DNA of 50,482 bases from an uncultured Anaerolineaceae bacterium (GCA_937967805.1 CALBTC010000283.1:1-50482), one strand, 5' to 3'; shown: positions 1 through 8,193, numbered from the stretch's first letter. Translations and numbers: made by a program. Notes: generated by a model not told the origin, from the letters alone.

Positions 1-71
1 GTGAACAGCTACTCATCCCTTCCCTTTGCCATCTAACGAGTTTTTACTGCTCCCAGGCAAATAAAACGAGA
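1..71. other. window edge, no supported gene
   Basis: One plus-strand frame is open from base 1 to a TAA at 34-36 and could be the last eleven codons of a gene lying upstream of the window. It is too short to identify. Nothing else is visible before the stop of the minus-strand gene at 72. Confidence 0.2.
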
Positions 72-953
72 TCAATCTGGCAAACTGTCTAAAGGAAGCG
101 AAATTGTCAACCCTTCACGTGCCAGAATGGTTTTGGGAAAAATGGAGCGAGCTTGAATGAGGATGTCATCCAGTTCATCATCTGTCAGATCGGGGGAGTA
201 GTGGAAAAGGGCCAGGTGTTTTACGCGGGCCTCAATCGCTGCTTGCACGGCTTCTTGCCAGGCGCTGTGCCCATACTCATTAAACTTTTTGCGCTCGGCA
301 ATGCTGGAAAAATGGGAATCATGTACTAACAAATCGGCACCCTGGGCCAGGCGCAGCAAGTTGGGATCAAACCCATCATCATAATGGGTAATGTCACTGC
401 AATAAACGAAAATGTATCCATCGTTTTCAATCCGAAAACCGAGGCAGCCACCTGTATGGTTTAGATCAGCCACTGTTACCCGTGTGTTGTCGCCAATGAT
501 GATGGTTTCGCCGTCCTGCACCTCTTTTACAATGAGATCGGCCGGTAATGATTTGTAGGCGAAAGGGAGGTATGGCTCGATAAATTGTCCGGCCATGGTT
601 TCTTCCAGTTGTTTACCAACACGTCGTTTGCCAACCAAAACAAAACGATTGTTACGGCCGAAAATCGGGGCAAAAAAAGGGAAACCTTGAATATGATCCC
701 AGTGCGTGTGGCTGATGAGGATGCTGCCGACAATGCGCTCATGGCTGTTTTTAACGAGTTCTTTACCCAGGCGACGAATGCCGGAACCTGCGTCGATAAT
801 GATAAGTTGATCATCTGAGGTTCGCAACTCTACACAAGAGGTGTTGCCCCCTACTCGAATTGTCTCTGGGCCAGGTGTCGGTATGGTGCCTCGTACCCCC
901 CAAAATCTTATTTGCAAGTTACCCTCTTTTATTTTTTTGACGGCAATTTTCAT
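72..953 (-). CDS. MBL-fold metallo-hydrolase
   Basis: A 293-residue cytoplasmic metallo-beta-lactamase-fold hydrolase. The metal motif HxHxDH is at residues 82-87 (HTHWDH), with further likely ligands at His166 (NHTGG) and Asp187 (SDITH). The opening stretch, with FWGVRGTIPTPGP near residue 18, is typical of a bacterial MBL subgroup resembling PhnP/RNase Z-like phosphodiesterases; the substrate cannot be read from sequence. I chose the ATG at 951-953, because the upstream in-frame extension of 35 residues runs into the terminator of the next gene and resembles no protein. The ribosome site is weak. It sits downstream of the receiver gene on the same strand but beyond a terminator, so it is probably transcribed separately. 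Fold assignment is secure, function is not. Confidence 0.85.
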   Translation of the reverse strand: MKIAVKKIKEGNLQIRFWGVRGTIPTPGPETIRVGGNTSCVELRTSDDQLIIIDAGSGIRRLGKELVKNSHERIVGSILISHTHWDHIQGFPFFAPIFGRNNRFVLVGKRRVGKQLEETMAGQFIEPYLPFAYKSLPADLIVKEVQDGETIIIGDNTRVTVADLNHTGGCLGFRIENDGYIFVYCSDITHYDDGFDPNLLRLAQGADLLVHDSHFSSIAERKKFNEYGHSAWQEAVQAAIEARVKHLALFHYSPDLTDDELDDILIQARSIFPKTILAREGLTISLPLDSLPD

Positions 954-1038
954 TGCCTGACAAAGTGTGTTTGTTGAGAGGAGTATAACAAAAATTGACT
1001 TAACTCGATATATTGCTTCTGAAAACGTAGGAGAACAT

Positions 1039-1070
1039 AAAAAAAAGCCCATCTGCAAAGCAGGTGGGCT
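1039..1070 (-). terminator. rho-independent terminator of the receiver gene
   Basis: Arms 1047-1056 and 1060-1069 pair (one G-U) around a 3-nt loop, and A residues at 1039-1046 give a U-run on the minus-strand transcript. It lies 25 bases past the receiver gene stop. Confidence 0.8.
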
Positions 1071-1094
1071 TAGCCGGATGTGATTTGTCTAGGT

Positions 1095-1505
1095 TTAGGA
1101 GCTAACTTCTTGTTGAGTTTTGGCTTTGCTATTAATAACACGTTCTACACTGTCTAGCAGCTCCTGAGGGCCAAACGGTTTGGTGATGTAATCATCCACA
1201 CGAGCAATATGCAGGCCTAAGACGCGGTCGATGCTTTGTGCTTTGGCGGTGACGACGATGACGGGAATATCACGCATCTCTTCAGACGCTTTCATTTTTT
1301 GATACACTTCCCATCCATCCATCTCGGGCATCATCAAATCGAGCAGAACGAGGTCTGGCTGAATTTCGCTGATCTTGTTCAAGCCCTCATGACCGCCAAC
1401 GGCGCCGGTCACGTCGAACTTGTTGCGGCCCAAAATGAGCTTGACCAACTCGATCATTTCTAATTCATCTTCGATGCAAACTACTTTTTTTGGTTCGTCT
1501 GCCAT
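1095..1505 (-). CDS. stand-alone response regulator receiver
   Basis: A 136-residue CheY-like receiver domain with no output domain. The acidic pocket is Glu12/Asp13, the phospho-acceptor is Asp56 (LLDLMMPEMDGW), the switch threonine is Thr86 (VVTAKA) and the conserved lysine is Lys109 (ITKPF). Such single-domain regulators relay phosphate or act by protein contact. No histidine kinase is visible in the window, so its partner is unknown. The start ATG at 1503-1505 has an AAGGAAA-type ribosome site (TTAAGGAAAT) directly before it. A second, unrelated receiver is encoded at 12826-13209. Confidence 0.9.
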   Translation of the reverse strand: MADEPKKVVCIEDELEMIELVKLILGRNKFDVTGAVGGHEGLNKISEIQPDLVLLDLMMPEMDGWEVYQKMKASEEMRDIPVIVVTAKAQSIDRVLGLHIARVDDYITKPFGPQELLDSVERVINSKAKTQQEVSS

Positions 1506-1787
1506 TACATATTTCCTTAATCAGTCAATGCTTGTGAAAATCTATGTAAACTCAACTTGCCATGACAATCACCCTGACAAAATTTATCGTCTACAAATTC
1601 TGTGACTGTCTAAAGGGTATCACAAGCCAGAATGGTTGTCTACATATTACCAAGCTTGACCATGATACAAATGAACTATTTTACAGGCTGCATTGCTGAA
1701 TTTTCTCACAATTTTGTAGTCGTACTTTAGTTGAAAATGATCATATTTTCTATGTGAAAAGAGTACGGGGGAGTTTAGTATGATTGT
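1506..1787. other. divergent intergenic region, no gene seen
   Basis: An AT-rich gap between the minus-strand receiver and the plus-strand T-box promoter. A minus-strand promoter candidate TTGTCA-N17-ATAGAT lies about 30 bases before the receiver start but is weak. I see no coding sequence with a believable start. Confidence 0.4.
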
Positions 1788-1816
1788 TTGACAGGAAACG
1801 GCCGTTTTGGCATAAT
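1788..1816 (+). promoter_or_regulatory. sigma70-type promoter of the T-box leader
   Basis: Consensus -35 TTGACA at 1788-1793 and -10 CATAAT at 1811-1816 with a 17-nt spacer. The spacer contains one copy of the genome-wide word ACGGCCGT (1798-1805). Transcription would start near 1823, just before the T-box leader. Confidence 0.8.
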
Positions 1817-1954
1817 CCCTCCACTTCATTAATAGTAACAGGCGTTGATGGAGACGAGTAACTTGGTAATCTGGTTTAGCGAACCTGAGTTGGTGCAAGT
1901 CAGGTCCAGATGAAAAAGTGAAAATCCCTCCGGAGCTTCTGACTGAACGGCTGG

Positions 1955-2030
1955 TGATCGGTAATCAGTAGATCAGTAATCGGTAATCAGTTAAAGACCG
2001 ATTACAGAATACCGATAACCGATTACGGAA
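1955..2030 (+). repeat. self-complementary word repeat inside the T-box leader
   Basis: Degenerate copies of ATCGGTAATCAG on one side face copies of ACCGATTAC on the other, so the segment folds into a long imperfect hairpin. It occupies the place between Stem I and the antiterminator where Stems II/III usually lie. Confidence 0.65.
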
Positions 2031-2150
2031 ACAAGTAGGCTCAGACGGATTCATCCCACGTTAACGGGAGTGCAGCCATTCTCAGGTGGCTGGTTGAGAG
2101 CCTAGCACATGGCATGTGCAAGGAACTTGGGTGGTACCGCGGAGACAATG

Positions 2151-2193
2151 CGCCTTCGTCCCAATGGTGGGATGATGGCGTTTTTTGTTTTTT
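2151..2193 (+). terminator. T-box regulated terminator
   Basis: Arms 2151-2163 and 2168-2180 pair over 13 positions with one mismatch around a 4-nt loop, then a T-rich tract runs 2181-2193. This is the terminator that competes with the T-box antiterminator. Confidence 0.85.
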
Positions 2194-2227
2194 GTGTAAA
2201 AGCCGATGTTTGGCTTGGAGGCTGATA

Positions 2228-2935
2228 ATGACTGAGCTTTTGTATTTAACGGATGCGTATGTGCAAAATTTTGAAGCGGTGGTTACGGCCGTTACCGACA
2301 ACGGCGTCATCCTGGACAAAACCGCTTTTTATCCCGGCGGCGGCGGCCAGCCCAACGACGTGGGCACATTGGCAGCAGATGATCAAACCTGGCAGGTGAC
2401 CAAAGTGAAGAAAGCGGGAGGTGACGTCGTTCATTTTGTGGAAGGCGAGCCGCCGGCGGTGGGTACGGCCGTTACCGGCCAGCTCGATTGGGAAAGGCGT
2501 TACCAGCTCATGCGCACCCACACGGCGATGCACATCCTGTGCGGCGTGGTCTGGCGCGATTACGGCGCTTCGGTGACCGGCGGCAACATGGAGCCGCTGA
2601 AGGGGCGCATGGATTTTGAGTTTGAGACGATGCGGCAGGAGCTGGTGGCCGAGATTGAAACGGCCGTTAACAACGAGGTCGAAGCCGCGCGCGATACCCG
2701 GGTGCAAATTCTGCCTCGTGAAGAAGCGTTCCAGATTCCCGACCTGATTCGCACCAAGATCAACTTGCTGCCGGAAGGGATCAGCGAAGTGCGCACTGTG
2801 GAATTGGTTGGGCTGGATTTGCAGGCGGATGGCGGGACGCACGTGGCCAATACGAAGGAAGTCGGCCGTATGCGCATCACCGATTACAAAAGCAAAGGCA
2901 AAATCAACAAGCGCATCTACGTGGAGCTGGATTAA
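2228..2935 (+). CDS. AlaX-like aminoacyl-tRNA editing hydrolase
   Basis: A 235-residue free-standing relative of the AlaRS editing domain. AlaX proteins hydrolyse mischarged tRNA, typically Ser- or Gly-tRNA(Ala). The zinc site is visible as His98 and His102 (HTAMH) and His204 in DGGTHVANT. The fourth ligand, usually Cys in CGGTH, is Asp200 here. I placed the start at ATG 2228 because a good ribosome site GGAGG lies at 2217-2221; the longer open frame from 2114 begins inside the T-box sequence and reads through the terminator hairpin, so it cannot be real. It is the first gene behind the T-box leader, followed after 85 bases by a hypothetical gene. Confidence 0.88.
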   Translation: MTELLYLTDAYVQNFEAVVTAVTDNGVILDKTAFYPGGGGQPNDVGTLAADDQTWQVTKVKKAGGDVVHFVEGEPPAVGTAVTGQLDWERRYQLMRTHTAMHILCGVVWRDYGASVTGGNMEPLKGRMDFEFETMRQELVAEIETAVNNEVEAARDTRVQILPREEAFQIPDLIRTKINLLPEGISEVRTVELVGLDLQADGGTHVANTKEVGRMRITDYKSKGKINKRIYVELD

Positions 2936-2946
2936 TCCAGAGGTGG

Positions 2947-3007
2947 CAACAACGAATTGAAGTAAATAACGAATTTTTCATTCGTTGATTACTCAAATTC
3001 GTTGTTG
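2947..3007 (+). repeat. intergenic inverted repeat
   Basis: Arms CAACAACGAATT (2947-2958) and AATTCGTTGTTG (2996-3007) are exact complements, with an inner complementary pair AACGAAT/ATTCGTT (2968-2974, 2980-2986). It ends 13 bases before the next start codon. Confidence 0.75.
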
Positions 3008-3020
3008 TCATAGGTGTAAA

Positions 3021-3740
3021 ATGAGATTTATCGTTAAGGAACAGGATTACGAGAAGCCAATTGGCGCCGGGCTAATGCGGTATGAAATGGATGGCGTGCC
3101 GACCGGTGCCGTAGAGCATTGGCGGCTGACCCAGGCTACCGAGGGGTACGAAGTGCTGCGTGTCGATTTGGATGGGCGGGAAGCGGCGTCGGGGCATTCG
3201 TACCTGTACCACCTGGTGCGGCGGGCGGATGGCACGCCGGAGCGGTTGGCCTATCGCTTTTGGGACCCTGGAACACAGGGAGATGGTTTGCAGGTGGAAG
3301 GTACGCTGCTTTTTTCGGAGACGGAGATTACGGGGACACGGGCGGTGAACGGCCGTACCAAAGAGGAAGACCTCGACATCGAACCCGGCACGCTGTTTTG
3401 GTTTCCCTCAGCGATTGGGTTGGGATTGGTTTTGCAGGCGAAAAAGGTGGGGGGGAATACGGCCGTAACCCTCAACGGCAACATCGGCGGCGACGAGACG
3501 CTGGCACTGCAGCAAGTGTCGGTAGACGTGCATTTTATGATTACCGACACAAAACCAATGGAGGTGGCAGGCAAAACGCTGGAAACTGTACCCACCATGG
3601 TGCGCTGGAACGACAACCAACGCATCGTCGTCCGCGACCAAAACCAGTGGCCCGTCGCCATGCAGCGCCCCAACTTTGCCGATGGCAAGCTGCTTGAGGC
3701 TATCGAAACGCGATATATTTGGTATCGGTCTGAGGGTTGA
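3021..3740 (+). CDS. conserved-looking hypothetical protein
   Basis: A 239-residue soluble protein that I do not recognise. It has no signal peptide or membrane segment and is rich in short beta-prone stretches with many Gly, Val and Thr residues, so a beta-barrel or lipocalin-like fold is possible but unproven. The start at ATG 3021 is preferred over the upstream in-frame ATG at 2985, which lies within the intergenic hairpin; AGGTG is placed just ahead of 3021. It carries two ACGGCCGT copies (3349, 3459), so it is native by that measure. It lies between alaX and the AT-rich HNH gene in the same direction and may belong to the T-box transcript. Confidence 0.6.
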   Translation: MRFIVKEQDYEKPIGAGLMRYEMDGVPTGAVEHWRLTQATEGYEVLRVDLDGREAASGHSYLYHLVRRADGTPERLAYRFWDPGTQGDGLQVEGTLLFSETEITGTRAVNGRTKEEDLDIEPGTLFWFPSAIGLGLVLQAKKVGGNTAVTLNGNIGGDETLALQQVSVDVHFMITDTKPMEVAGKTLETVPTMVRWNDNQRIVVRDQNQWPVAMQRPNFADGKLLEAIETRYIWYRSEG

Positions 3741-3750
3741 GAAGTTGAAA

Positions 3751-4617
3751 ATGGAGAATTTGATCTACAAGAATCGAGAAAGACTTTCTGATAGACATTA
3801 CATTCGAAAAGCTGATCCGAATGCAAATTATTGGTTAGATTTTTCGAGTAGAAAACTTCATGATTATATCTCTCGATTTGACAATGACTTCATGTTGATT
3901 ATAGGTGGTAGCGAAGCTGAAGAAGGGGATTTCTATGCAATTCCATTTGGAATTGTAAAACATATCTTTATACCAGAATATTTTGCCTCAGATGGTCGAA
4001 AGCGTTGGATTGGGCGAGTTATCAATAACGAGCTTCGAATAAATAATTGTCCATTCACATTTGATTTAGGAAATTATTTTGGCAATCCTTATTTTCTTGA
4101 TCTTAATGAGAAAATTGGAGTAAAGATGCGTGATGGTTCACCAGAGTATTTGATTGATCAGGTGCAATTGGAAAGCGACCAAAATGATTATGCAATCGAA
4201 AACAGGAAGATTGAAATTGAAGCTCGACAAAAGCAATCTAAATTTAGAAAAACAGTGTTGAATAATTTTTCTTACAAATGCTGTATTTCTGGCATTACAG
4301 AGAGTGAGCTGCTCGTTGCAAGCCATATTGTTCCTTGGTCAAAGAAGATTGAAACAAGACTTGATCCGTCGAACGGACTTTGTTTGTCTGTTTTATACGA
4401 CAAGCTTTTTGATAAGGGATACATTAGTTTTGACGACGAAATGCGTGTCATAGTAACGAAATCTCGAAATCAACTTAGCCAAGACTTGCAGAAAATCTTA
4501 GCTTCCATTGAAGGTAAACTTATGCGCAAACCGAAAAGTTATTCGATCAAGAAAGAATATTTGTCCTATCACCGAGAAGAAGTATTTGAGATGATAAATG
4601 AGAATGTCAGTAGCTGA
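3751..4617 (+). CDS. HNH endonuclease, likely transferred
   Basis: A 288-residue protein whose C-terminal half is an HNH nuclease domain. Visible are KCCISG near residue 174, ASHIVPW near 190, and the downstream LDPSNGLCL and YDKLFDKGYISF segments typical of restriction-type HNH proteins. The N-terminal half (about 1-150) is unrecognised and may be a specificity or DNA-reading domain. I chose ATG 3751 because the longer frame from 3676 overlaps the previous gene. Base use is strikingly AT-rich with many AAA/AAT/TTT codons, unlike both neighbours, and the gene lacks the ACGGCCGT word. A lone restriction-type nuclease with no methylase beside it suggests modification-dependent restriction or a remnant; this is inference. 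Confidence 0.85.
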   Translation: MENLIYKNRERLSDRHYIRKADPNANYWLDFSSRKLHDYISRFDNDFMLIIGGSEAEEGDFYAIPFGIVKHIFIPEYFASDGRKRWIGRVINNELRINNCPFTFDLGNYFGNPYFLDLNEKIGVKMRDGSPEYLIDQVQLESDQNDYAIENRKIEIEARQKQSKFRKTVLNNFSYKCCISGITESELLVASHIVPWSKKIETRLDPSNGLCLSVLYDKLFDKGYISFDDEMRVIVTKSRNQLSQDLQKILASIEGKLMRKPKSYSIKKEYLSYHREEVFEMINENVSS

Positions 4618-4715
4618 TTACTATAAAAATGCTTTTACAATACTTTTGATTAATCGAATTACTGGCTCCGACACGGCCGTTTCTCACCATATCCCTACCA
4701 CACCGTCGTCGGGCA

Positions 4716-4758
4716 CCCATTAACCATTCACAATTAATTATTCACAATTCACAATTAC
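4716..4758 (+). repeat. tandem word repeat before the IleRS-like start
   Basis: Degenerate tandem copies of ATTCACAATTA, ending 17 bases before the start codon. No T-box or terminator is seen in the gap 4618-4775; one ACGGCCGT copy lies at 4673. Confidence 0.6.
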
Positions 4759-4775
4759 CAACCGGAGTAAACACC

Positions 4776-7700
4776 ATGTCTTTCAAAGACGTTTCCAACA
4801 AAGTGGACTTTGTGGAACAAGAACAAGAAATCCTGAACTTTTGGCAAGAAACCGATGCCTTCAACGAGCTGCGCCGCCTGCGCGCCACCAGCGACAAACG
4901 GTTTAGCTTCATCGACGGCCCCATCACCGCCAACAACCCGATGGGCGTACACCACGCCTGGGGGCGCACCTACAAGGACCTTTACCAGCGCTACCAGGCC
5001 ATGCAGGGCAAAAACCTGCGCTGGCAAAACGGCTTCGACTGCCAGGGCCTGTGGGTCGAGGTCGAGGTGGAAAAGGAGCTGGGCTTCCAAACCAAGCGCG
5101 ACATCGAGGAGTTTGGCCTGGAAAACTTTGTCAAGCTGTGTAAGGCGCGGGTGTTGAACTATGCGGCCGTTCAAACCGAACAATCTATCCGTTTGGGCTA
5201 CTGGATGGATTGGAACGACCCCGACGAGCTGCGCCGCCTCAGCGCCCTCATGAAGGAAGACCCACAGCAAGAAGTGACCATCCAGGGCGCCAGCGGACCG
5301 ATCACGGGCACCGTGGAGCAGGTCGTGGGCATGTTGGGCCTGGTGGACGTCGGCGGTTCCTACTTCACCTTCAGCGACGAAAACAACTACATGATCTGGC
5401 GCTTCCTCAAGATGTGCCGCGACAATGGCTGGCTCTACAAAGGACGCGACGTCATGCCCTGGTGTGCCCGCTGTGGCACCGGCATCAGCCAGCACGAGAT
5501 CGTCACCGATGGCTACTTTGAAGTGACGCACGATTCTGTGTACGTGAAGTTTCCCCTGCTGGACCGCGAGAACGAGGCGCTGCTGGTCTGGACCACAACC
5601 CCCTGGACCTTGACGAGCAACGTGGCTGCGGCCGTTGGCCCAGAGCTGGATTACGTCAAAGTTCAGCATGAAGACGGCTGGACTTACTACCTGGCAGAAG
5701 AAGCCGCCAAAGAGACGCTCATCGGCAAGTACGAGGTCGTGGACAAGCTGAAAGGTGAAGACCTGGTCGGCTGGACCTATCGCGGGCCGTTTGATGAGCT
5801 GCCGGCGGCGATGACTGCTTTCACCGAGGCCAATTACACCCATCGCGTCATCCCCTGGAAAGAGGTTGGGGCCGATGAAGGAACGGGCATCGTTCACATC
5901 GCGCCGGGTTGTGGTGCCGAAGACTTCCAATTGAGCAAAGAGTACGATTTGCCCGTCATCGCCCCGCTGAATGAAAACGGCGTCTACATCGACGGCTTTG
6001 CCTGGCTGACCGGCCAGCATTCGCAGGAAGTGGCTGAGCCCATCTTTGCAAATTTGCACGAGAAAGGTTTGTATTATCGCAAGCAGCGGTACGCTCACCG
6101 CTACCCGCACTGCTGGCGCTGCGGCACGGAACTCGTTTATCGGCTTGTCGATGAATGGTTCATCAGCATGGGCGAGCTGTACGACAAGCCGCGCGAAGAA
6201 GTGACGCCTGCAGAAAAAGCGCGCAGTCTACGTTACCAGATCATGGACCGCGTAGACAAAATCAACTGGTACCCCAGCTTTGGCTATGACCGGGAGATGG
6301 ATTGGCTGCGCAACATGCACGACTGGATGATCTCTAAAAAGCGGTATTGGGGCCTGGCGCTGCCCATCTGGGAATGTGAGGAATGCAGCCATTTCACCGT
6401 TGTCGGCGATGAAGATGAGCTGGAAGAACGTGCCGTTGAAGGCTGGGAGCAGTTTGAAGGGCACACGCCGCACCGGCCGTACATCGACGCGGTGAAGATC
6501 GCCTGTCCAGAGTGCGGCGGCAAGGTGAGCCGCATCAAGGACGTGGGCAATCCCTGGCTGGATGCGGGCATCGTGGCCTTCAGTACGCTGGGCTACCGGC
6601 ACCATCCCGACTACTGGGAAAAATGGTATCCGGCAGACTGGATCAGCGAATCGTTCCCCGGCCAGTTCCGCAACTGGTTCTACAGCCTGCTGGCGCAAAG
6701 CACCGTTTTGGGCGACGAGCCGCCGTTCTTGAACCTGTTTGGCTACTCCACGCTGCTGGCTGAAGACGGCCGTGAGATGCACAAGTCGTGGGGCAACTCC
6801 ATCGAGTTCAACGAAGCCGCCGACCAGATGGGCGCCGACACAATGCGCTGGCTCTATGCCAGCTGCAAGCCGGAGCAAAATTTGCTCTTTGGCTTCAACC
6901 GGGGCGATGAGACGCGCCGCCGCTTTCTCATCCCACTGTGGAACGTGTATTCGTTTTTGGTGACGTATGCCAATCTGGATGGCTGGACGCCAGAGGTCGG
7001 CGAGTGGCGAGTGGCGAGTGATCACGCGAATCTTCAGTCCCCCAACCGCGCCCATGCGGAGTTGGATAGCTGGATTTTGGCGCGAGTGGGTGAAACGGCC
7101 GTATCCGTACGCAACTCCCTCGACAAATACGATGCCGAAAAGGCCACCCAGGCGTTAGAAGCCCTGCTGGATGATTTGAGCAACTGGTACGTGCGCCGCA
7201 GCCGCCGCCGCTTCTGGAAAAGCGAAGCCGATGCCGACAAAAACGCCGCCTACCGCACGCTCTACCAGGTGATGGTCAAATTTATTCGCCTGCTGGCGCC
7301 GTTCATCCCCTTCACCACGGAGGTGATGTACCAAAACCTGGTGCGCAGTGTGGACGAAAACGCGCCGCTGAGCGTACACCACACGCTCTATCCGGAAGCT
7401 GACGCGGAGTCGCTAGACCGCCGCCTGCTGGACAAGATGGGTCTGGCGATCACCGCCGCCAGCCTCGGCCGTTCGGCGCGCAGTTCAGAAGATATCAAGC
7501 TGCGGCAGCCGCTGGCCAAGGCGCGGATCAATGTGGGCAGCCAGCAGGCGCAGGCCGATCTGCAGGAGCTGGCTGATGTGCTGGCTGAAGAGATCAACGT
7601 CAAGGAAATCGAGGTGGTCTCGGAGGTGGGTGAGTTGGTGAATTACAAACTGATGCCCAACAATCGCGTTTTAGGACCGAAGTTTGGTTCCGACTTCCCC

Positions 7701-8174
7701 AAGGTGCGGCAGGCGCTCATGGACCTCGATCCGGCCGAAGCGGCGCGTACGTTGCAAGCCGGCGAATCGTTGACGCTGGAGGTTGCCGGCGAGACGGTGA
7801 CGCTGGGTGAGGATGATGTGTTGGTGCAGACGGAATCACGCGGGGGAACGGCCGTTGCCTCTGACAAAGGCGTGACGGTCGCGGTAGACACCGAACTGAC
7901 ACCCGCGTTGGTGCAGGAAGGCTATGCCCGCGACGTCGTGCGCCAGGTCAACAACATGCGCAAAGATGCCGGCCTGGAGATCTCCGACCGCATCGAGCTG
8001 AGCTACCAGGGTGCCAACGGCGATGTCGCCGCCGCGCTGAGCAACTTTGCCGACTACGTGCAGCAAGAAACGCTCACCGTCAACCTGCAAGCCGGCCCGA
8101 TGACCAACCCGCTCTACACCCAAACCGTCGCCATCGGCGACCAGGACGTCACGCTGCAACTGCGCAAGGCCTAA
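4776..8174 (+). CDS. ileS: isoleucyl-tRNA synthetase-like class I aaRS
   Basis: An 1132-residue class I synthetase of the IleRS/ValRS/LeuRS group. The catalytic core opens with GPITANNPMGVHHAWGRT (residues 48-65), corresponding to the HIGH region but reading HHAW at 59-62. The CP1 editing domain has TTPWTLTSN and GTGIVHIAPGCG. The KMSKS loop reads EMHKSWGN with Glu667 in place of the first lysine and Lys670 kept. Cys pairs occur at CARCG, CWRCG, CEEC and CPECGG. An anticodon-binding domain occupies roughly 780-950. The start has CCGGAGT as ribosome site. It carries three ACGGCCGT copies. Sole IleRS or diverged paralogue cannot be decided from one window. It may once have been governed by the isoleucine-type T-box upstream. 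Confidence 0.85.
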   Translation: MSFKDVSNKVDFVEQEQEILNFWQETDAFNELRRLRATSDKRFSFIDGPITANNPMGVHHAWGRTYKDLYQRYQAMQGKNLRWQNGFDCQGLWVEVEVEKELGFQTKRDIEEFGLENFVKLCKARVLNYAAVQTEQSIRLGYWMDWNDPDELRRLSALMKEDPQQEVTIQGASGPITGTVEQVVGMLGLVDVGGSYFTFSDENNYMIWRFLKMCRDNGWLYKGRDVMPWCARCGTGISQHEIVTDGYFEVTHDSVYVKFPLLDRENEALLVWTTTPWTLTSNVAAAVGPELDYVKVQHEDGWTYYLAEEAAKETLIGKYEVVDKLKGEDLVGWTYRGPFDELPAAMTAFTEANYTHRVIPWKEVGADEGTGIVHIAPGCGAEDFQLSKEYDLPVIAPLNENGVYIDGFAWLTGQHSQEVAEPIFANLHEKGLYYRKQRYAHRYPHCWRCGTELVYRLVDEWFISMGELYDKPREEVTPAEKARSLRYQIMDRVDKINWYPSFGYDREMDWLRNMHDWMISKKRYWGLALPIWECEECSHFTVVGDEDELEERAVEGWEQFEGHTPHRPYIDAVKIACPECGGKVSRIKDVGNPWLDAGIVAFSTLGYRHHPDYWEKWYPADWISESFPGQFRNWFYSLLAQSTVLGDEPPFLNLFGYSTLLAEDGREMHKSWGNSIEFNEAADQMGADTMRWLYASCKPEQNLLFGFNRGDETRRRFLIPLWNVYSFLVTYANLDGWTPEVGEWRVASDHANLQSPNRAHAELDSWILARVGETAVSVRNSLDKYDAEKATQALEALLDDLSNWYVRRSRRRFWKSEADADKNAAYRTLYQVMVKFIRLLAPFIPFTTEVMYQNLVRSVDENAPLSVHHTLYPEADAESLDRRLLDKMGLAITAASLGRSARSSEDIKLRQPLAKARINVGSQQAQADLQELADVLAEEINVKEIEVVSEVGELVNYKLMPNNRVLGPKFGSDFPKVRQALMDLDPAEAARTLQAGESLTLEVAGETVTLGEDDVLVQTESRGGTAVASDKGVTVAVDTELTPALVQEGYARDVVRQVNNMRKDAGLEISDRIELSYQGANGDVAAALSNFADYVQQETLTVNLQAGPMTNPLYTQTVAIGDQDVTLQLRKA

Positions 8175-8193
8175 ATCCCCAAAACATGCTGTA

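Larger units (their letters stand above)
1823..2193 (+). ncRNA. T-box riboswitch leader, probable isoleucine specifier
   Basis: A tRNA-sensing leader. The hallmark T-box GGGTGGTACCGCG is at 2129-2141 and is followed by a terminator. Stem I is recognisable: AGTA (1857-1860) faces GAA (1920-1922) in a loop-E-like specifier loop closed by ACTT/AAGT above and GGAG (1850-1853)/CTCC (1928-1931) below. The distal arm has AGCGAACC and GGTG motifs near 1878-1894. One base after GAA the codon reads ATC (1924-1926), isoleucine. The T-box bulge TGGT would pair with a tRNA whose discriminator is A73, which fits tRNA-Ile and argues against the overlapping Asn or Ser readings. The first gene downstream is alaX-like; the IleRS-like gene lies 2.6 kb further on. 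The specifier reading is inference. Confidence 0.85.

Noticed and set aside
1955..2030. CRISPR array in the GGTAATC repeats
   Set aside because: Units are short, degenerate and not separated by unique spacers, they form dyads instead, and there are no cas genes.
2114..2227. Upstream extension of the alaX-like frame
   Set aside because: It starts inside the T-box conserved sequence and passes through the regulated terminator; a good ribosome site marks ATG 2228.
4755..6110. 451-codon open frame antisense to the IleRS-like gene
   Set aside because: It mirrors the codon pattern of the plus-strand synthetase, has no family features, and the sense gene is certain.
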